Shown here in pieces: positions 44,449-53,811 of a stretch of 58,903 nt of DNA (position 1 is the first letter of the stretch; each line of letters begins with the position of its first letter). The position numbers and the translations under genes were made by a program. This DNA is from JAHBNG01 sp039028975. Its GTDB lineage: Bacteria; Chloroflexota; Anaerolineae; Caldilineales; Caldilineaceae. Where the stretch lies: positions 1 to 58,903 of the forward strand of contig JBCCHB010000109.1 of the NCBI GenBank assembly GCA_039028975.1, written 5' to 3'. The notes below the pieces were generated by a model. That model saw only the letters and a list, made by a program, of their open reading frames with translations. It had not been told where the DNA came from and did no database searches.

Positions 44449-44973
44449 TTACGTGTACTTGTGATCTACCCAAAGGCCCATCATGTGCCGAATAGAGAGA
44501 ATCTCTGCCGTATGATAGCTGTTGTGAGAATAGATCATCAAAATTGTTTGGTAGAGCTGTTGGCCCCACATTCTTTCTAACGGTTGCTCCAGCATAGAAT
44601 CGTCCAACGAACGCACCACTTCGGCTAGGGCATGATTTAGTTCAAGAGCACGATCTCTTGCATTCAGCCAATACATGTCATCGATGTAGCTAATCGGAGG
44701 CCAACCACCCCCTACTTCAGATAACCCCCAGGCAGACAGGTTAACCTCCTCGTTCACAATGGCCGCTCTCGTAAGGTCCATCCAGAATGCCATATGGTTG
44801 GTCACAGCCCAGATGCTGTTAAAATGTGCCAGAGGAACTTGCGCAGCCTGTTCGCCCGTTAACTCATCGCTAACCGTGACAAAGTGAGCAAAGCTGCTGG
44901 CTTGGTGGTTACTAAAATGTTGCTTTAGCACTTCAGCCAAGTGATAAACTTCACGGCGAGAATGTTCATTCAC
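44449..44973 (-). CDS. DinB-family four-helix metal-dependent protein
   Basis: 174 aa from GTG 44973. That codon shares one base with the TAG stop of the preceding hydratase-like gene, so translation is probably coupled. A DinB-type helical bundle carries the three expected histidines: one in VTNHMAFWMD and two in SHNSYHTAEIL. Family members bind a divalent metal, and many act as thiol-dependent transferases or hydrolases; the substrate is unknown. A decayed relative of its last third lies at 54297-54460. Confidence 0.82.
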   Translation of the reverse strand: MNEHSRREVYHLAEVLKQHFSNHQASSFAHFVTVSDELTGEQAAQVPLAHFNSIWAVTNHMAFWMDLTRAAIVNEEVNLSAWGLSEVGGGWPPISYIDDMYWLNARDRALELNHALAEVVRSLDDSMLEQPLERMWGQQLYQTILMIYSHNSYHTAEILSIRHMMGLWVDHKYT

Positions 44974-45761
44974 TAGATCACCCCAAAGCTTAACACCCCA
45001 AGGTCGGCAAAATCGGCCGTAAATGTATCGCCAGCGTCCACCTCAATTGCGCTCGTAAATGAGCCAGACATAATCGCCTCTCCTGCCCGTAGCGGCACGC
45101 CAAATTCAGAGAGCTTACGAGCCAGCCAAGCCACCGAATTGATGGGGTTGCCCATGACTGCGGATGTTGTACCGGAGACTTCTACTTCGCCATTCTTACT
45201 CAAGGTGCCAGAGAGCCGCCGTATATCTATGTCAGTAAGCCGCACCGGATTGCCACCTAAGATTACCAGACCACAACCAGCGGCATCGGCAATGCTATCA
45301 ATCAGGCCTTTGGTGCCACGTTTATTATAGCGGTTGTCCACAATTTCAAAGGCAGGCATGATGAAGTCGGTTGCCTGGATCACATCGACGGTGTTGACCG
45401 TGAGACTCGTCAAGTCTGTATGTAGGACAAATGCAATTTCGATCTCCACCTTGGGCCGGTTCATGCGACTGCGAGGAATGATGCTGCCTTCATCGACAAA
45501 CCAATTATCAAAAATACTCCCGTAGTCAGGCTCTATGGCACCAGCCCTTTGCTGCATGGCTTTGGCGACCATGCCAATCTTTTGCCCCTTCACCTCACGG
45601 CCATTGGCCAACTTAATCTCGGTGACAAGCTGAGCGATTCGGTAGGCGTCGTCCATATCAACTTCAGGGTAAACCAATGATATGGGTTCGGTTGGGGTAT
45701 CAGTTATCTCCGCCTGATAGAGGGATTCAGCAGCGGCTTTTATCTGTTGGTCGGTGAGCAT
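44973..45761 (-). CDS. 2-keto-4-pentenoate hydratase-like protein (MhpD/HpcG family)
   Basis: 262 aa from ATG 45761 with AAGGAACC upstream. The family core is visible: GREVKGQKIGMVAKAMQQRAG, RPKVEIEIAFVLHTDL (metal-binding Glu pair), DFIMPAFEIVDNRY and GEAIMSGSF. Family members hydrate 2-hydroxy-dienoates in meta-cleavage catabolism. No other aromatic degradation gene is present, so the natural substrate is uncertain. It lies in a co-directional run with a kinase, DinB and sugar permeases. Confidence 0.9.
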   Translation of the reverse strand: MLTDQQIKAAAESLYQAEITDTPTEPISLVYPEVDMDDAYRIAQLVTEIKLANGREVKGQKIGMVAKAMQQRAGAIEPDYGSIFDNWFVDEGSIIPRSRMNRPKVEIEIAFVLHTDLTSLTVNTVDVIQATDFIMPAFEIVDNRYNKRGTKGLIDSIADAAGCGLVILGGNPVRLTDIDIRRLSGTLSKNGEVEVSGTTSAVMGNPINSVAWLARKLSEFGVPLRAGEAIMSGSFTSAIEVDAGDTFTADFADLGVLSFGVI

Positions 45762-45786
45762 ATAAGGTTCCTTCAGTTTCTGTGCG

Positions 45787-46731
45787 CTACAGCATAGACG
45801 CTAGTTTTTCAATTTGGTTAGGCAGGTCGCGTGCATATCTTAACCTCTCCTTTTGTGGCGGCCACTCCCACAGCGCTCCATGCTCAAGCTCCACGCGAAT
45901 GCGCCACGTTCCCATCAATAGTTCGTAAATGCTACTGATCGGCTCCGCAGGATGATGACCGTACCCATCATAAAAAGCTGTTGGCACCAAGTTGGCTGGC
46001 CGAAAATCTAAGGTTGCCAGATCCCACATTGGATCACCGCTTCGAGCAAACTCCCAATCGACCCATCCGGTGCATTCCCAGCCATTCTTACCAGGATGCA
46101 CCAAAATATTCTGTGGCAATGCATCATTGTGTACTAGGCGATTTGGTCTGTTCTCCAGCGCTACCTGGGCTTTACTCACTACTCGCTCAAGCAACCGGAA
46201 GTCGATTTGGAACAGTTGAAGCTTGTTCTGCAGCCAACGAATATCGTCAACCACACCTTCTAGAACCCACTGTCCCCAGACGCTTTCAAACGGCTCAACT
46301 CTGTCACCAACAATCTCACCTGCGACGGGAAACTCAATTCCATGAGAGAGTCGCAGAATTGCTCCAGCGGAAAACCAGGCACGACCCAGGTCCATCGTTG
46401 AGTAATCATGGATGGCCTGTTCAAGGCTAATGCCCGGAATCCACGAGCTTAAGGTTGCTACTCCGTGATGATTGGCGACAATGGCTAGAACCTCTACGGC
46501 GGGCACATCATGTTCATGCAGTACTTTACTAAGAAAAAACTCCTTTTCAGCAACATTCAGATTGTCATCGAGCCGGTGTCGAACAACATACTGGTGAGCA
46601 CCTATCTCGACTTTCCAAACGGTATTTGTAGACGAACCAAGCAACAAGATTCTATCAACCTTCTGTTTGATGCCAGCTTCGAGAAGTAAAGATTGCAAAA
46701 GTGCTTCCAGGAGAATTGGTGCATCGGTCAT
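45787..46731 (-). CDS. Aminoglycoside phosphotransferase-family kinase
   Basis: 314 aa from ATG 46731; the frame extends to 46836 but that part is coded by a simple heptanucleotide repeat. It is a protein-kinase-like fold with N-lobe VWKVEIGAHQYVVRHRL, catalytic loop VHNDALPQNILVHP (Asp and Asn in place) and metal-binding WVDWEFARSGDPMWDLATL, the APH pattern. The substrate could be a sugar, choline or an antibiotic; sugar is plausible beside permeases. It is 25 bp upstream of the hydratase-like gene. Confidence 0.88.
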   Translation of the reverse strand: MTDAPILLEALLQSLLLEAGIKQKVDRILLLGSSTNTVWKVEIGAHQYVVRHRLDDNLNVAEKEFFLSKVLHEHDVPAVEVLAIVANHHGVATLSSWIPGISLEQAIHDYSTMDLGRAWFSAGAILRLSHGIEFPVAGEIVGDRVEPFESVWGQWVLEGVVDDIRWLQNKLQLFQIDFRLLERVVSKAQVALENRPNRLVHNDALPQNILVHPGKNGWECTGWVDWEFARSGDPMWDLATLDFRPANLVPTAFYDGYGHHPAEPISSIYELLMGTWRIRVELEHGALWEWPPQKERLRYARDLPNQIEKLASML

Positions 46732-46746
46732 AGACAGGTTGAGAAT

Positions 46747-46781
46747 GGTGAATAGTGAATAGTGAACGGTGAATGGTGAAT
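46747..46781. repeat. Heptanucleotide tandem repeat upstream of the kinase gene
   Basis: Five 7-bp units, GGTGAAT/AGTGAAT/AGTGAAC/GGTGAAT/GGTGAAT, lie 15 bases before the kinase start codon. On the minus strand they read as ATTCACY. Seven is not a multiple of three, so copy-number slips would move any upstream start out of frame. Similar simple repeats, read as the peptide HYSLFT, are familiar from many bacterial intergenic regions. Confidence 0.85.
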
Positions 46782-46840
46782 GAAGGCAGGTGCTACTACC
46801 ACACTCACTCACCATTAAGAATTTACCATTTGCCATTCAG

Positions 46841-47320
46841 CTAGATTGTCGTATAGATACTCTGCTCTGCGTCAAACCGCTCAACCTTGCGCTCAAACTC
46901 CATACCCAACCGCTCCAACAAGCGGAGCGACGCCTTATTCGCTGTCTGCGTCTCTGCAATAATGCGAGGTTGCCCAAGTTTAGTCAAACCGTGATTAAGG
47001 ATAACCTGCACGGCTTCGGTCGCATACCCTTTGCCCCACCATTCCGGCAGAAAGAGATAAGAGATCTCAGTATCTTCTCCATCGTGGTGAGGGGTTAACG
47101 TAATGATGCCCATGAATACATCATCCTGGGTTAAACGAACGGCCCAAATGGGATTCTTTGAGCCAGTTTCCAAAAGATTCGCAAGATGCTCTCTAATAGC
47201 CCCTTCCTCCCGCGGACCGCCGAGATAATGCATGACGTCTGGATCGAGGTGAAGCCGGACAAGAGGTTCGAGATCAGTTGATTGTAAACCAGTGAGTGAA
47301 CATCGAGCTGTACGGATCAT
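46841..47320 (-). CDS. GNAT acetyltransferase, RimJ/RimL type
   Basis: 159 aa from ATG 47320 with AAGGAGACTC directly upstream. It is an Acetyltransf_3-like fold: IRTARCSLTGLQSTDLEPLV at the N-terminus, GIITLTPHHDGEDTEISYLF, the acetyl-CoA loop LPEWWGKGYATEAVQVI and NKASLRLLERLGM. Relatives modify ribosomal proteins or amino groups of small molecules; the substrate is unknown. It is first in the minus-strand run that ends with the sugar permeases. Confidence 0.88.
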   Translation of the reverse strand: MIRTARCSLTGLQSTDLEPLVRLHLDPDVMHYLGGPREEGAIREHLANLLETGSKNPIWAVRLTQDDVFMGIITLTPHHDGEDTEISYLFLPEWWGKGYATEAVQVILNHGLTKLGQPRIIAETQTANKASLRLLERLGMEFERKVERFDAEQSIYTTI

Positions 47321-47337
47321 GAGTCTCCTTGATAAAT

Positions 47338-47546
47338 GCACAGAAAAGTTCTGTCCTTCCTACTCGGAATTAGAGTTGTTCTGAAATAACAAAAACGACA
47401 GGTGACAGGCACTTCATTTGTTTCTTCAATCAGAAACCATCGTCGAAAAAGTGCCAGTCACCGAGTAAATTCTTAATTCGGAACAACTCTATTATCCAAA
47501 GTAGAATAGACACGAGCCGAGACAAGACTTTTCTGGAGAAGTATAC
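47338..47546 (+). repeat. Family B palindromic element, copy 3, interrupted by a MITE-like element
   Basis: The left part (CAGAAAAGTTCTGTCCTTCC, 47341-47360) and right part (GACAAGACTTTTCTGG, 47521-47536, then AGAAGTATAC) match copies 1 and 2. They are separated by the 121-bp insert at 47371-47491. It fills most of the gap between the GNAT gene and the AAA/nuclease-like gene. Confidence 0.7.
47371..47491. mobile_element. MITE-like nonautonomous element nested in family B copy 3
   Basis: Terminal inverted repeats of 15 bp, TAGAGTTGTTCTGAA and TTCGGAACAACTCTA (one G-T pair), enclose an inner hairpin pairing GGTGACAGGCACTT with AAGTGCCAGTCACC. There is no coding capacity. The inner core resembles sequences I have seen next to REP-associated tyrosine transposases. 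No transposase is encoded in the window. Confidence 0.7.
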
Positions 47547-47571
47547 ACATGACTGGCACGTGCGAGAATAC

Positions 47572-49467
47572 TCAGATTACTTCCCACAAAACCCGTTTCA
47601 TGCCAATGCTGACGACTGCGACTGTGCGCAGATTCAAACCATCGTGTTTTTTGAGCAGTGTTTGGCGATAGATCTGTAGCTGCTCTTTGGCATCTGCAAA
47701 ACCCGATTGAACCTCCTTCAACTTCATTAACTCAATTAGGCTCGCATCTTTGGCCGCCTGACCGTCTATCTTACGGACTTTGCCGTCCTGCCCTTGGGCT
47801 GCTTTGGAGAGTGGCACATACTTGAACTCAATCAAGATATCGAAGAGTCCCCTCCCTGTCATGCCGGGGCGGACGAGCATAAGCAGGTCGCCGTAGCGTT
47901 GAGCTAGCTCCGGTTCAGACTCCATCAGGTAGATTTGATTGTTGTAGAGCAAAGCCATAAAAAGGGTTTTGACCGTTAGTTCGTTAAAGTATCTGGCGTC
48001 TCGATTGTCGTATACAGGCAGCAGATGCTCTTCTACAAAACCGCACAGAGGCTCGATGTTGCCCTCTACGAAGAGGAGCCGTGTCGACTCATTGCCCGCA
48101 TCGATGAGAGCGGCGTTTTCGTCAGTCAGTTGGCTCAGAATACGTTCCGCATAAAGCGTACGCATCACCAAGTTAGGGATTGCAAGTACTGTTTGACCAC
48201 TTGATTCTTCGCCGACACTGGTCAAACCACCTAGATAGCAGAGCAAGACGGCCAGCGAACTGTGTTGCAAGTTCGAATTAAATAGGTCTTTTGAGCCGAA
48301 TTTGCGACGCACAGTTGGTACCGCAATTGGTTTTTCACCCGACAGTGCTTTTTCGAGTAACGATTTACCCTCTGGAAAGGCCCCGATGTACGCTAACTTA
48401 CTGTCATCTGGTACCAAATTCTGATCGATCATTGCGATTGGATAATCGCATTCGTTCTGGAAATGCTTCAAAAAATGAAAGGTGAGGGTTGGGTTATAGA
48501 CTCTGGGTGTCTCTACTGGCGTTCCGTGGATCGAATGACGAAAACGATCCACAAAGCGAAAGCCATCATAATAGTTTTCCAAAAGGTCAACGATTTGGCC
48601 AATGTGATGCTTGGGAAGTTGGCACGCAACTACGACCTGTTCAACGAGCGCACTAACCTCATCTTGCGTAAAGCCACAGAGTTCGTTGAACTCGCGTTGC
48701 CAGGTTAGATCCTCAAAGACGTTGGCTCCGCTGGTGACATCATTCAGAACAATTGGCGAGACGCCCGTCATGAAGATGCGATCCAGGCCGTCGCCGGAAC
48801 CAGCGCTCTTCAAATTTTTGAAGAAGGTCTTGAATAGCCCTTCACCTTTCACCAGTGTCTCATATCGCGCCTCATAGCGCTCTTGGCTTTCGGAAAGCGG
48901 CCAAGTGCCAAATGGCCTGCCCCTCTCCATCTTGGCTCTGGAAGCCATCATCACTTCATTGGCAAAGTTATCGTATTCGTCGATGAAGAGATAGAGCTTA
49001 TACCCTGCATGGCGAACGGCATTGACCAGCAGATCAAATGTGATTAGAGCGTCTTCCGAGTGGACCTCAATTGGAGAGCTAAAAAAGGCCTTATACTCTT
49101 GGGCGAAGATTCGGCATCGGGAAATGATATGCGTATTCAGAGAAGATTCGATCTCATCAATCGAGCCATGCGAAGCTACTCGAGAAAAATCCCACCGCAT
49201 GACCATATAGCTGTTCTGCAACGATGTCGGATTCTGCCCAGCATACAGCTTTCCAAATAGTTGACCAAATTGATCCGCCTTGGCAACGTCATAGTAATTC
49301 ATCAACGTAGAAAGCCACAGGCTCTTGCCAAAGCGACGCGGACGCATCAGGATCAGCTCTTTGCCCCAATCTTCCATTTTGGAGATGTAGTGGGTTCGAT
49401 CCAAATAGAGATAATTTTCGCTGATGAGTTCCACGAAGTTGCGGCGCCCGTAGGGTAGTTTGATCAT
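47572..49467 (-). CDS. AAA-ATPase-like / PD-(D/E)XK nuclease superfamily protein
   Basis: 631 aa. An N-terminal AAA-ATPase-like domain has an unusual P-loop RPRRFGKS (42-49) and Walker B FIDEYD (161-166). The C-terminal PD-(D/E)XK-type motif reads Asp543-x3-Glu547-x-Lys549 within FDILIEFKYV. This is the family of AAA_ATPase-like plus DUF1703 proteins (Pfam AAA-ATPase_like and PDDEXK_9), which is expanded in some phyla and whose function is unproven. It may process nucleic acids or act in defence, but nothing else here supports a defence island. The ATG is at 49467. Confidence 0.85.
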   Translation of the reverse strand: MIKLPYGRRNFVELISENYLYLDRTHYISKMEDWGKELILMRPRRFGKSLWLSTLMNYYDVAKADQFGQLFGKLYAGQNPTSLQNSYMVMRWDFSRVASHGSIDEIESSLNTHIISRCRIFAQEYKAFFSSPIEVHSEDALITFDLLVNAVRHAGYKLYLFIDEYDNFANEVMMASRAKMERGRPFGTWPLSESQERYEARYETLVKGEGLFKTFFKNLKSAGSGDGLDRIFMTGVSPIVLNDVTSGANVFEDLTWQREFNELCGFTQDEVSALVEQVVVACQLPKHHIGQIVDLLENYYDGFRFVDRFRHSIHGTPVETPRVYNPTLTFHFLKHFQNECDYPIAMIDQNLVPDDSKLAYIGAFPEGKSLLEKALSGEKPIAVPTVRRKFGSKDLFNSNLQHSSLAVLLCYLGGLTSVGEESSGQTVLAIPNLVMRTLYAERILSQLTDENAALIDAGNESTRLLFVEGNIEPLCGFVEEHLLPVYDNRDARYFNELTVKTLFMALLYNNQIYLMESEPELAQRYGDLLMLVRPGMTGRGLFDILIEFKYVPLSKAAQGQDGKVRKIDGQAAKDASLIELMKLKEVQSGFADAKEQLQIYRQTLLKKHDGLNLRTVAVVSIGMKRVLWEVI

Positions 49468-49505
49468 AGTGGGTATAGTATATCACATCTTATTTTGCAT
49501 CGTGC

Positions 49506-52500
49506 TCAATGCCCGCACTGAGACCTATGATCATGAGCGGTCTTTAATTCGTCCAGCAGAGCCTTGGCCTCCACCAGATCCGCCGTATCAAACCCTTCGG
49601 TAAACCAGTTGTAGATATTGGAAAGCAGGCGATAGGCATCGTCCACTCGGCCTTGTTTCTGCCATAGCCGTGCCAGCGGAATGGTGGCCCGAAGCTCAAG
49701 GGATTTGCCTTGTTGCTGACGGGCGGTGTCGATGGCTTGCTGGTAGCTGGCTTCGACTTGGCTTTCAGGGAAGAAAAGGGCAGCTAGCGAATCTCCTTTG
49801 AGTTTCAAGAGATGGGCATTCCAATAACGATTATCTGTTTCCTCGGCAAAAGACAAAAGTTCCTCGATTTCATTGAGGGCCAACTCTGGATCTGGCAGCA
49901 AAAGATAAGCCTCGACAAGCAACGAGCGCCAAAATACATCAAAAATTCGATTTCCCCGCTCACCATGTGCATTAGAATTTTTCTCGATAAGCACGATACC
50001 TTCTTCACACTTCCCCTGCTGTGCCAATACCCACCCTCTGTACATATTGGCACAGCGTTGGAAGAAAGCTGACTGCTGCCTCGTTGAGACATCAATCTGC
50101 TCAAGGACCAAGGATTGAACCTCAGCAGTATCCCGGAGAAACACCAGCGTCATGGCGTTCAGGTTCATCATCATTGGTAAGTGTCGCTGGTATTCTCGTC
50201 CATATTGTAGAGATTCATTACCTAGTCTGCGAGCCTGCCTTGGAAAACCGAGCATCCATAAGCAATGACCATATTTAACAGAGTGTCCTGGGGCGTAATT
50301 GTTTGGATGATCATTCAGTGCAAACAATCGATGGCGAAGTTCTTCAAAGAGGGATTTTGATTTGTTAAGGTTCCCAGTATGGGTATGATTTATAGCAAGG
50401 CTAAAATAAGCTTGAACTATTGATGGTAATTCACCAGCCTCCTCTGAAAGCGCAATCGCTCGTACCGAGAATTTTTGTGATTCTATCCATTCGCTCCTAA
50501 GCCTATAGTATATAGCCAAACGATTCGTTGTCCAGCTATGCTGAAGTTTCGTTCCTGATTGTAAAGCTAATTTATGCGCTTTAAGCCAGGCATTACCGCT
50601 GAGCGTATGTCCTAACCCATGAATGTTGTGGTAATCCTCTCCTATCGCCCCGAGTATCTCAATCTGTAGTTGCCTAGTCTCTACACCATCAGGGATATGA
50701 TTCAATAGTTCAAGTGCTTTCTGACGATTATTGAGTGCTCTTTGATGGGCGAAAAGCTCGCGTGCCGCAACCGCTGCTCTTTGATAGTAGTCTGTCGCCT
50801 TGTCAAACAGTCCTGCATATTCATAGTGAACTGCGAGTTCACCAAATAAGGATTCAAGCCTATCGCCATAAAACGATTCAAAAGCCAATGCAACCTTCCG
50901 ATGAAACAAAGGTCGCTTGACCGAACTAATCTCCGCATAAGCCACATCCCGAATGCGATCATGACTAAAGTCGAAGCGGGTGGCATCCACCTGCCTAATC
51001 AGCTTCCGCTGCCAAAGTTCATCTAAAGGCTCGTATACCGCTTCTTCGGCTAGACTGGATGCTTCCGCCAAAAGCGAGACATCGAACGAGCGCCCGATGG
51101 TGGCTCCAAATTGGGCCAACTGCTGGCTTTGGGGTGATAGCTGGGCCAGCCTTAATCGAATCACGTTGTACATCTTGGGGGGAATTGCAACCGCACCACG
51201 GTTCAACTCATCTTCGGCATCGTAGGAAACGGCTGCGATGGTTTTGGCTGATCGGTTCTCGGTAGCGAGAACGGTCTCTATCACAAAGAGTGGATTCCCA
51301 GCTGTATCCTCAAAGAGTGTAGCGGATTGTTCTCTCAAACTTCCAGGGTCTTTTACCTGCTCCGCTAATGCTGAAACTGCTTCTGTACGCAGTGGTTCAA
51401 GGGAAATCTCCGTAAATTTGCCTTGATGAATTAGCTGCTGCTGCACCTGCTGTAGCGGGTGTTCATCGTTAATTTCGTTGGTACGTACGGTGCCTACCAC
51501 AAGAAGCGGGACGTCGCTACTCTCCACCAAATATTGAATCCACGCCAATGTATCGCCGTCGCACCACTGCAAGTCATCCAAGACCAACAGCTGTGTAGTT
51601 TGGTGAACCGTAAACGCGTGGACCAAGGCATCAAAAAAGCGTTTGCGCTGCCAGCTCTCTTTAAGCGGCTGTGGTTGGGGCAGGTAAGTGTACGCAGCGT
51701 GCAATTCCGGCAGCAGTCGCGATATTTCGGTGAGCCAAGCTTCTTCAAGGTGGGCTAAATTGGGCCTAAGGGTTGGTGAACGTAGCCAATCCACAATCGG
51801 GCTATAGGCTAGCTGTCCTTCCAATGCGTGGCAGCGGGTGCGGGCAGAGGGTTGCCCGGCTTCTTCTACTTGGATGAGCAATTCTTCGGCAAGGCGGGTC
51901 TTACCAATACCTGATTCGCCACCAATGCAAACAAAGTGAGGCCCATCAACCGATTCCCATAGGGCCGATAACTGCTGCCATTCAGTCCGGCGTCCCACTA
52001 GCTGATAATCAACCGTTGTGCCAGTTTGCCGTTGTGTTCCAAACTTTAGTGATCCAACGCTTCCCTTGAGGCGTGCTTTCGTTACTTTTTCCGACCCCGC
52101 GCTCTGTGATTTGTAGGAACCGTCTCGCAGCGCAGCAGCCAACGCCTGAGTCGCGGCGTCAGGTTCAACATCTAATTCCTCTTTCAGGATCTCTCGGGAC
52201 TTTTCATACTGAGCCAGTGCCGAAGGAAGGTCTCCAGAATCAGCCAGTGACCGAATCAGCCAGCGGTGGGCCTCCTCGTTCCACGGTTCAAGCGCAACGA
52301 TTTGCCGACTACTGTTGATAGCGTGCTTTGGCGCATTGTCCTTCAAATAAAGCGAGCGCAGTGACGCCAAATTACCCACCATAGCATCTCGCAGCCTTAT
52401 GCGCTCTGCACTCATCCAAGCATCAAAGTCATCTGCGTTCCGGACTTGGAAACCTGTTAGAAAATCTCCTTTGTAGCATTCAGCCGCTCGTTGTAGGGCC

Positions 52501-52862
52501 GCGGGGTCGTCATTACTCAAACCATTAGAGGTTGCTATTGGGATATCCCATATATCCACCCAACAGTTGGTCTCAATCAAAGCAATGGCCTGACGGTCAA
52601 TTCGGAGGTGGTCTCCGATTGCATCTCGTAATTCTTGCAACGCTTTGCGTAGATTTCCGCGTGATCGGTTTTCAGAAACGTCACCCCAAAGCAGTGTTGC
52701 GAGCGTCGAACGCATCTGTGTTTGTCGGGTTGTCGCCAGATAAAAGAGTAAGGCTTGAGATTTGGCCCTTAGGTTCGTTACACGGGTCTCTTTGTACCAA
52801 ATCTCGGGCGCCCCTAGAAGATGTATTCTTAATTCAGTTCGAGTATGAATGTCTGTTTTCAC
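49506..52862 (-). CDS. SARP/BTAD-AAA-TPR transcriptional regulator, full length
   Basis: 1118 aa from GTG 52862. In order: an OmpR/SARP-type winged helix (about 10-100); a BTAD domain (about 105-250; IVALEPWNEEAHRWLIRSLA); a STAND/AAA ATPase with Walker A CIGGESGIGKTRLAEE (about 308-323) and Walker B LLVLDDLQWCD; a winged-helix relay; and about 450 residues of TPR-like repeats to the C-terminus. These proteins are thought to sense a ligand through the TPRs and switch via the ATPase, binding DNA with the N-terminal domain. The target is unknown. It is the intact relative of the shortened protein at 13265-15448. Confidence 0.9.
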   Translation of the reverse strand: MKTDIHTRTELRIHLLGAPEIWYKETRVTNLRAKSQALLFYLATTRQTQMRSTLATLLWGDVSENRSRGNLRKALQELRDAIGDHLRIDRQAIALIETNCWVDIWDIPIATSNGLSNDDPAALQRAAECYKGDFLTGFQVRNADDFDAWMSAERIRLRDAMVGNLASLRSLYLKDNAPKHAINSSRQIVALEPWNEEAHRWLIRSLADSGDLPSALAQYEKSREILKEELDVEPDAATQALAAALRDGSYKSQSAGSEKVTKARLKGSVGSLKFGTQRQTGTTVDYQLVGRRTEWQQLSALWESVDGPHFVCIGGESGIGKTRLAEELLIQVEEAGQPSARTRCHALEGQLAYSPIVDWLRSPTLRPNLAHLEEAWLTEISRLLPELHAAYTYLPQPQPLKESWQRKRFFDALVHAFTVHQTTQLLVLDDLQWCDGDTLAWIQYLVESSDVPLLVVGTVRTNEINDEHPLQQVQQQLIHQGKFTEISLEPLRTEAVSALAEQVKDPGSLREQSATLFEDTAGNPLFVIETVLATENRSAKTIAAVSYDAEDELNRGAVAIPPKMYNVIRLRLAQLSPQSQQLAQFGATIGRSFDVSLLAEASSLAEEAVYEPLDELWQRKLIRQVDATRFDFSHDRIRDVAYAEISSVKRPLFHRKVALAFESFYGDRLESLFGELAVHYEYAGLFDKATDYYQRAAVAARELFAHQRALNNRQKALELLNHIPDGVETRQLQIEILGAIGEDYHNIHGLGHTLSGNAWLKAHKLALQSGTKLQHSWTTNRLAIYYRLRSEWIESQKFSVRAIALSEEAGELPSIVQAYFSLAINHTHTGNLNKSKSLFEELRHRLFALNDHPNNYAPGHSVKYGHCLWMLGFPRQARRLGNESLQYGREYQRHLPMMMNLNAMTLVFLRDTAEVQSLVLEQIDVSTRQQSAFFQRCANMYRGWVLAQQGKCEEGIVLIEKNSNAHGERGNRIFDVFWRSLLVEAYLLLPDPELALNEIEELLSFAEETDNRYWNAHLLKLKGDSLAALFFPESQVEASYQQAIDTARQQQGKSLELRATIPLARLWQKQGRVDDAYRLLSNIYNWFTEGFDTADLVEAKALLDELKTAHDHRSQCGH

Positions 52863-53032
52863 GATAGATACAGAGAATTCACGGTATTGGGGATAAGATC
52901 CACGATTCCTTCACGATTTGGGGACGCCCCGCCGATTACACTTTATAGAAGACAGGCTGATGCCATGTCCTACGATTTGAGTCGACTATGGCTTAAACTG
53001 GATTACTCAACCATAAACTCATAGGAGAAAAT

Positions 53033-53800
53033 ATGTACCGAAAATCAGTTACCTTTGCTGCCTTTTGTCTACTATTGATTCTTGCCATGCTCGTCAGTGC
53101 CTGCCAGATTCAGCCGCTGGCTGTGTCGGAGGCCCAAGCCGCCACAGCTAACGACCAGCTACCCATTGCCTACTCAGGCGAATTTCCCCGCTTGGCCTTT
53201 GACACGGTGATGCCTACGGGCCAGAGCGTGGCTGTTGAATGTCAGGATGCCGATGCGGACTATCCATACACGCCTTATGACTGGCCGGATGCGGCTGCCA
53301 CGTTAGAGATCCGCCAAGGCGCAGGCATGAGCACGGTTGCCATCGAAGTCAGCAACGTTCGCCCAAACACCTATTATACCATGTGGCTACGCTTGCTGGG
53401 AGAAGATGTCAACGGAGTCAAGTTTGGCGGCAATCCGCTCATGGGTATCCCAGGGACGCCGCTCGTTCCATCAGACTATTTGGATGAGATGCTAGAGGCA
53501 GTCAGCACGCCAACAGACGCGGGTATCCACGGCTTCCATTCCGGTGAAGATGGCAACGGCTCACTCTATCTTGAGTTAGACTTTCCCATCATCAACGGTG
53601 CCTACCCCTTCCAGAACTTTGAAGGCTTCGATGCCTCGGACGAACGGTTCAAACTAGAGCAGCCCAGCATTCCGCCAGTGGCTATTGCTATGGTTGGTGC
53701 ACCGTTTACGCTGCGCTTAGCCTCCCATTGTACGGATGGGATGGGGCACGGTCTGCTACCTGGTCCACATGAGGGATGGTTCGACTGGAAGATGGAATAG
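53033..53800 (+). CDS. Exported lipoprotein of unknown function
   Basis: 255 aa. AGGAG precedes the ATG. A signal peptide ends in the lipobox LVSAC (Cys24). The mature part is predicted beta-rich and Asp/Pro/Gly-rich (AVECQDADADYPYTPYDWPD, TYYTMWLRLLGEDVNG, GIHGFHSGEDGNGSLYLEL), with only two conserved-looking cysteines. I recognise no domain. It converges with the YjbR-like gene 12 bp downstream. Confidence 0.7.
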   Translation: MYRKSVTFAAFCLLLILAMLVSACQIQPLAVSEAQAATANDQLPIAYSGEFPRLAFDTVMPTGQSVAVECQDADADYPYTPYDWPDAAATLEIRQGAGMSTVAIEVSNVRPNTYYTMWLRLLGEDVNGVKFGGNPLMGIPGTPLVPSDYLDEMLEAVSTPTDAGIHGFHSGEDGNGSLYLELDFPIINGAYPFQNFEGFDASDERFKLEQPSIPPVAIAMVGAPFTLRLASHCTDGMGHGLLPGPHEGWFDWKME

Positions 53801-53811
53801 TTGGAAACTGG

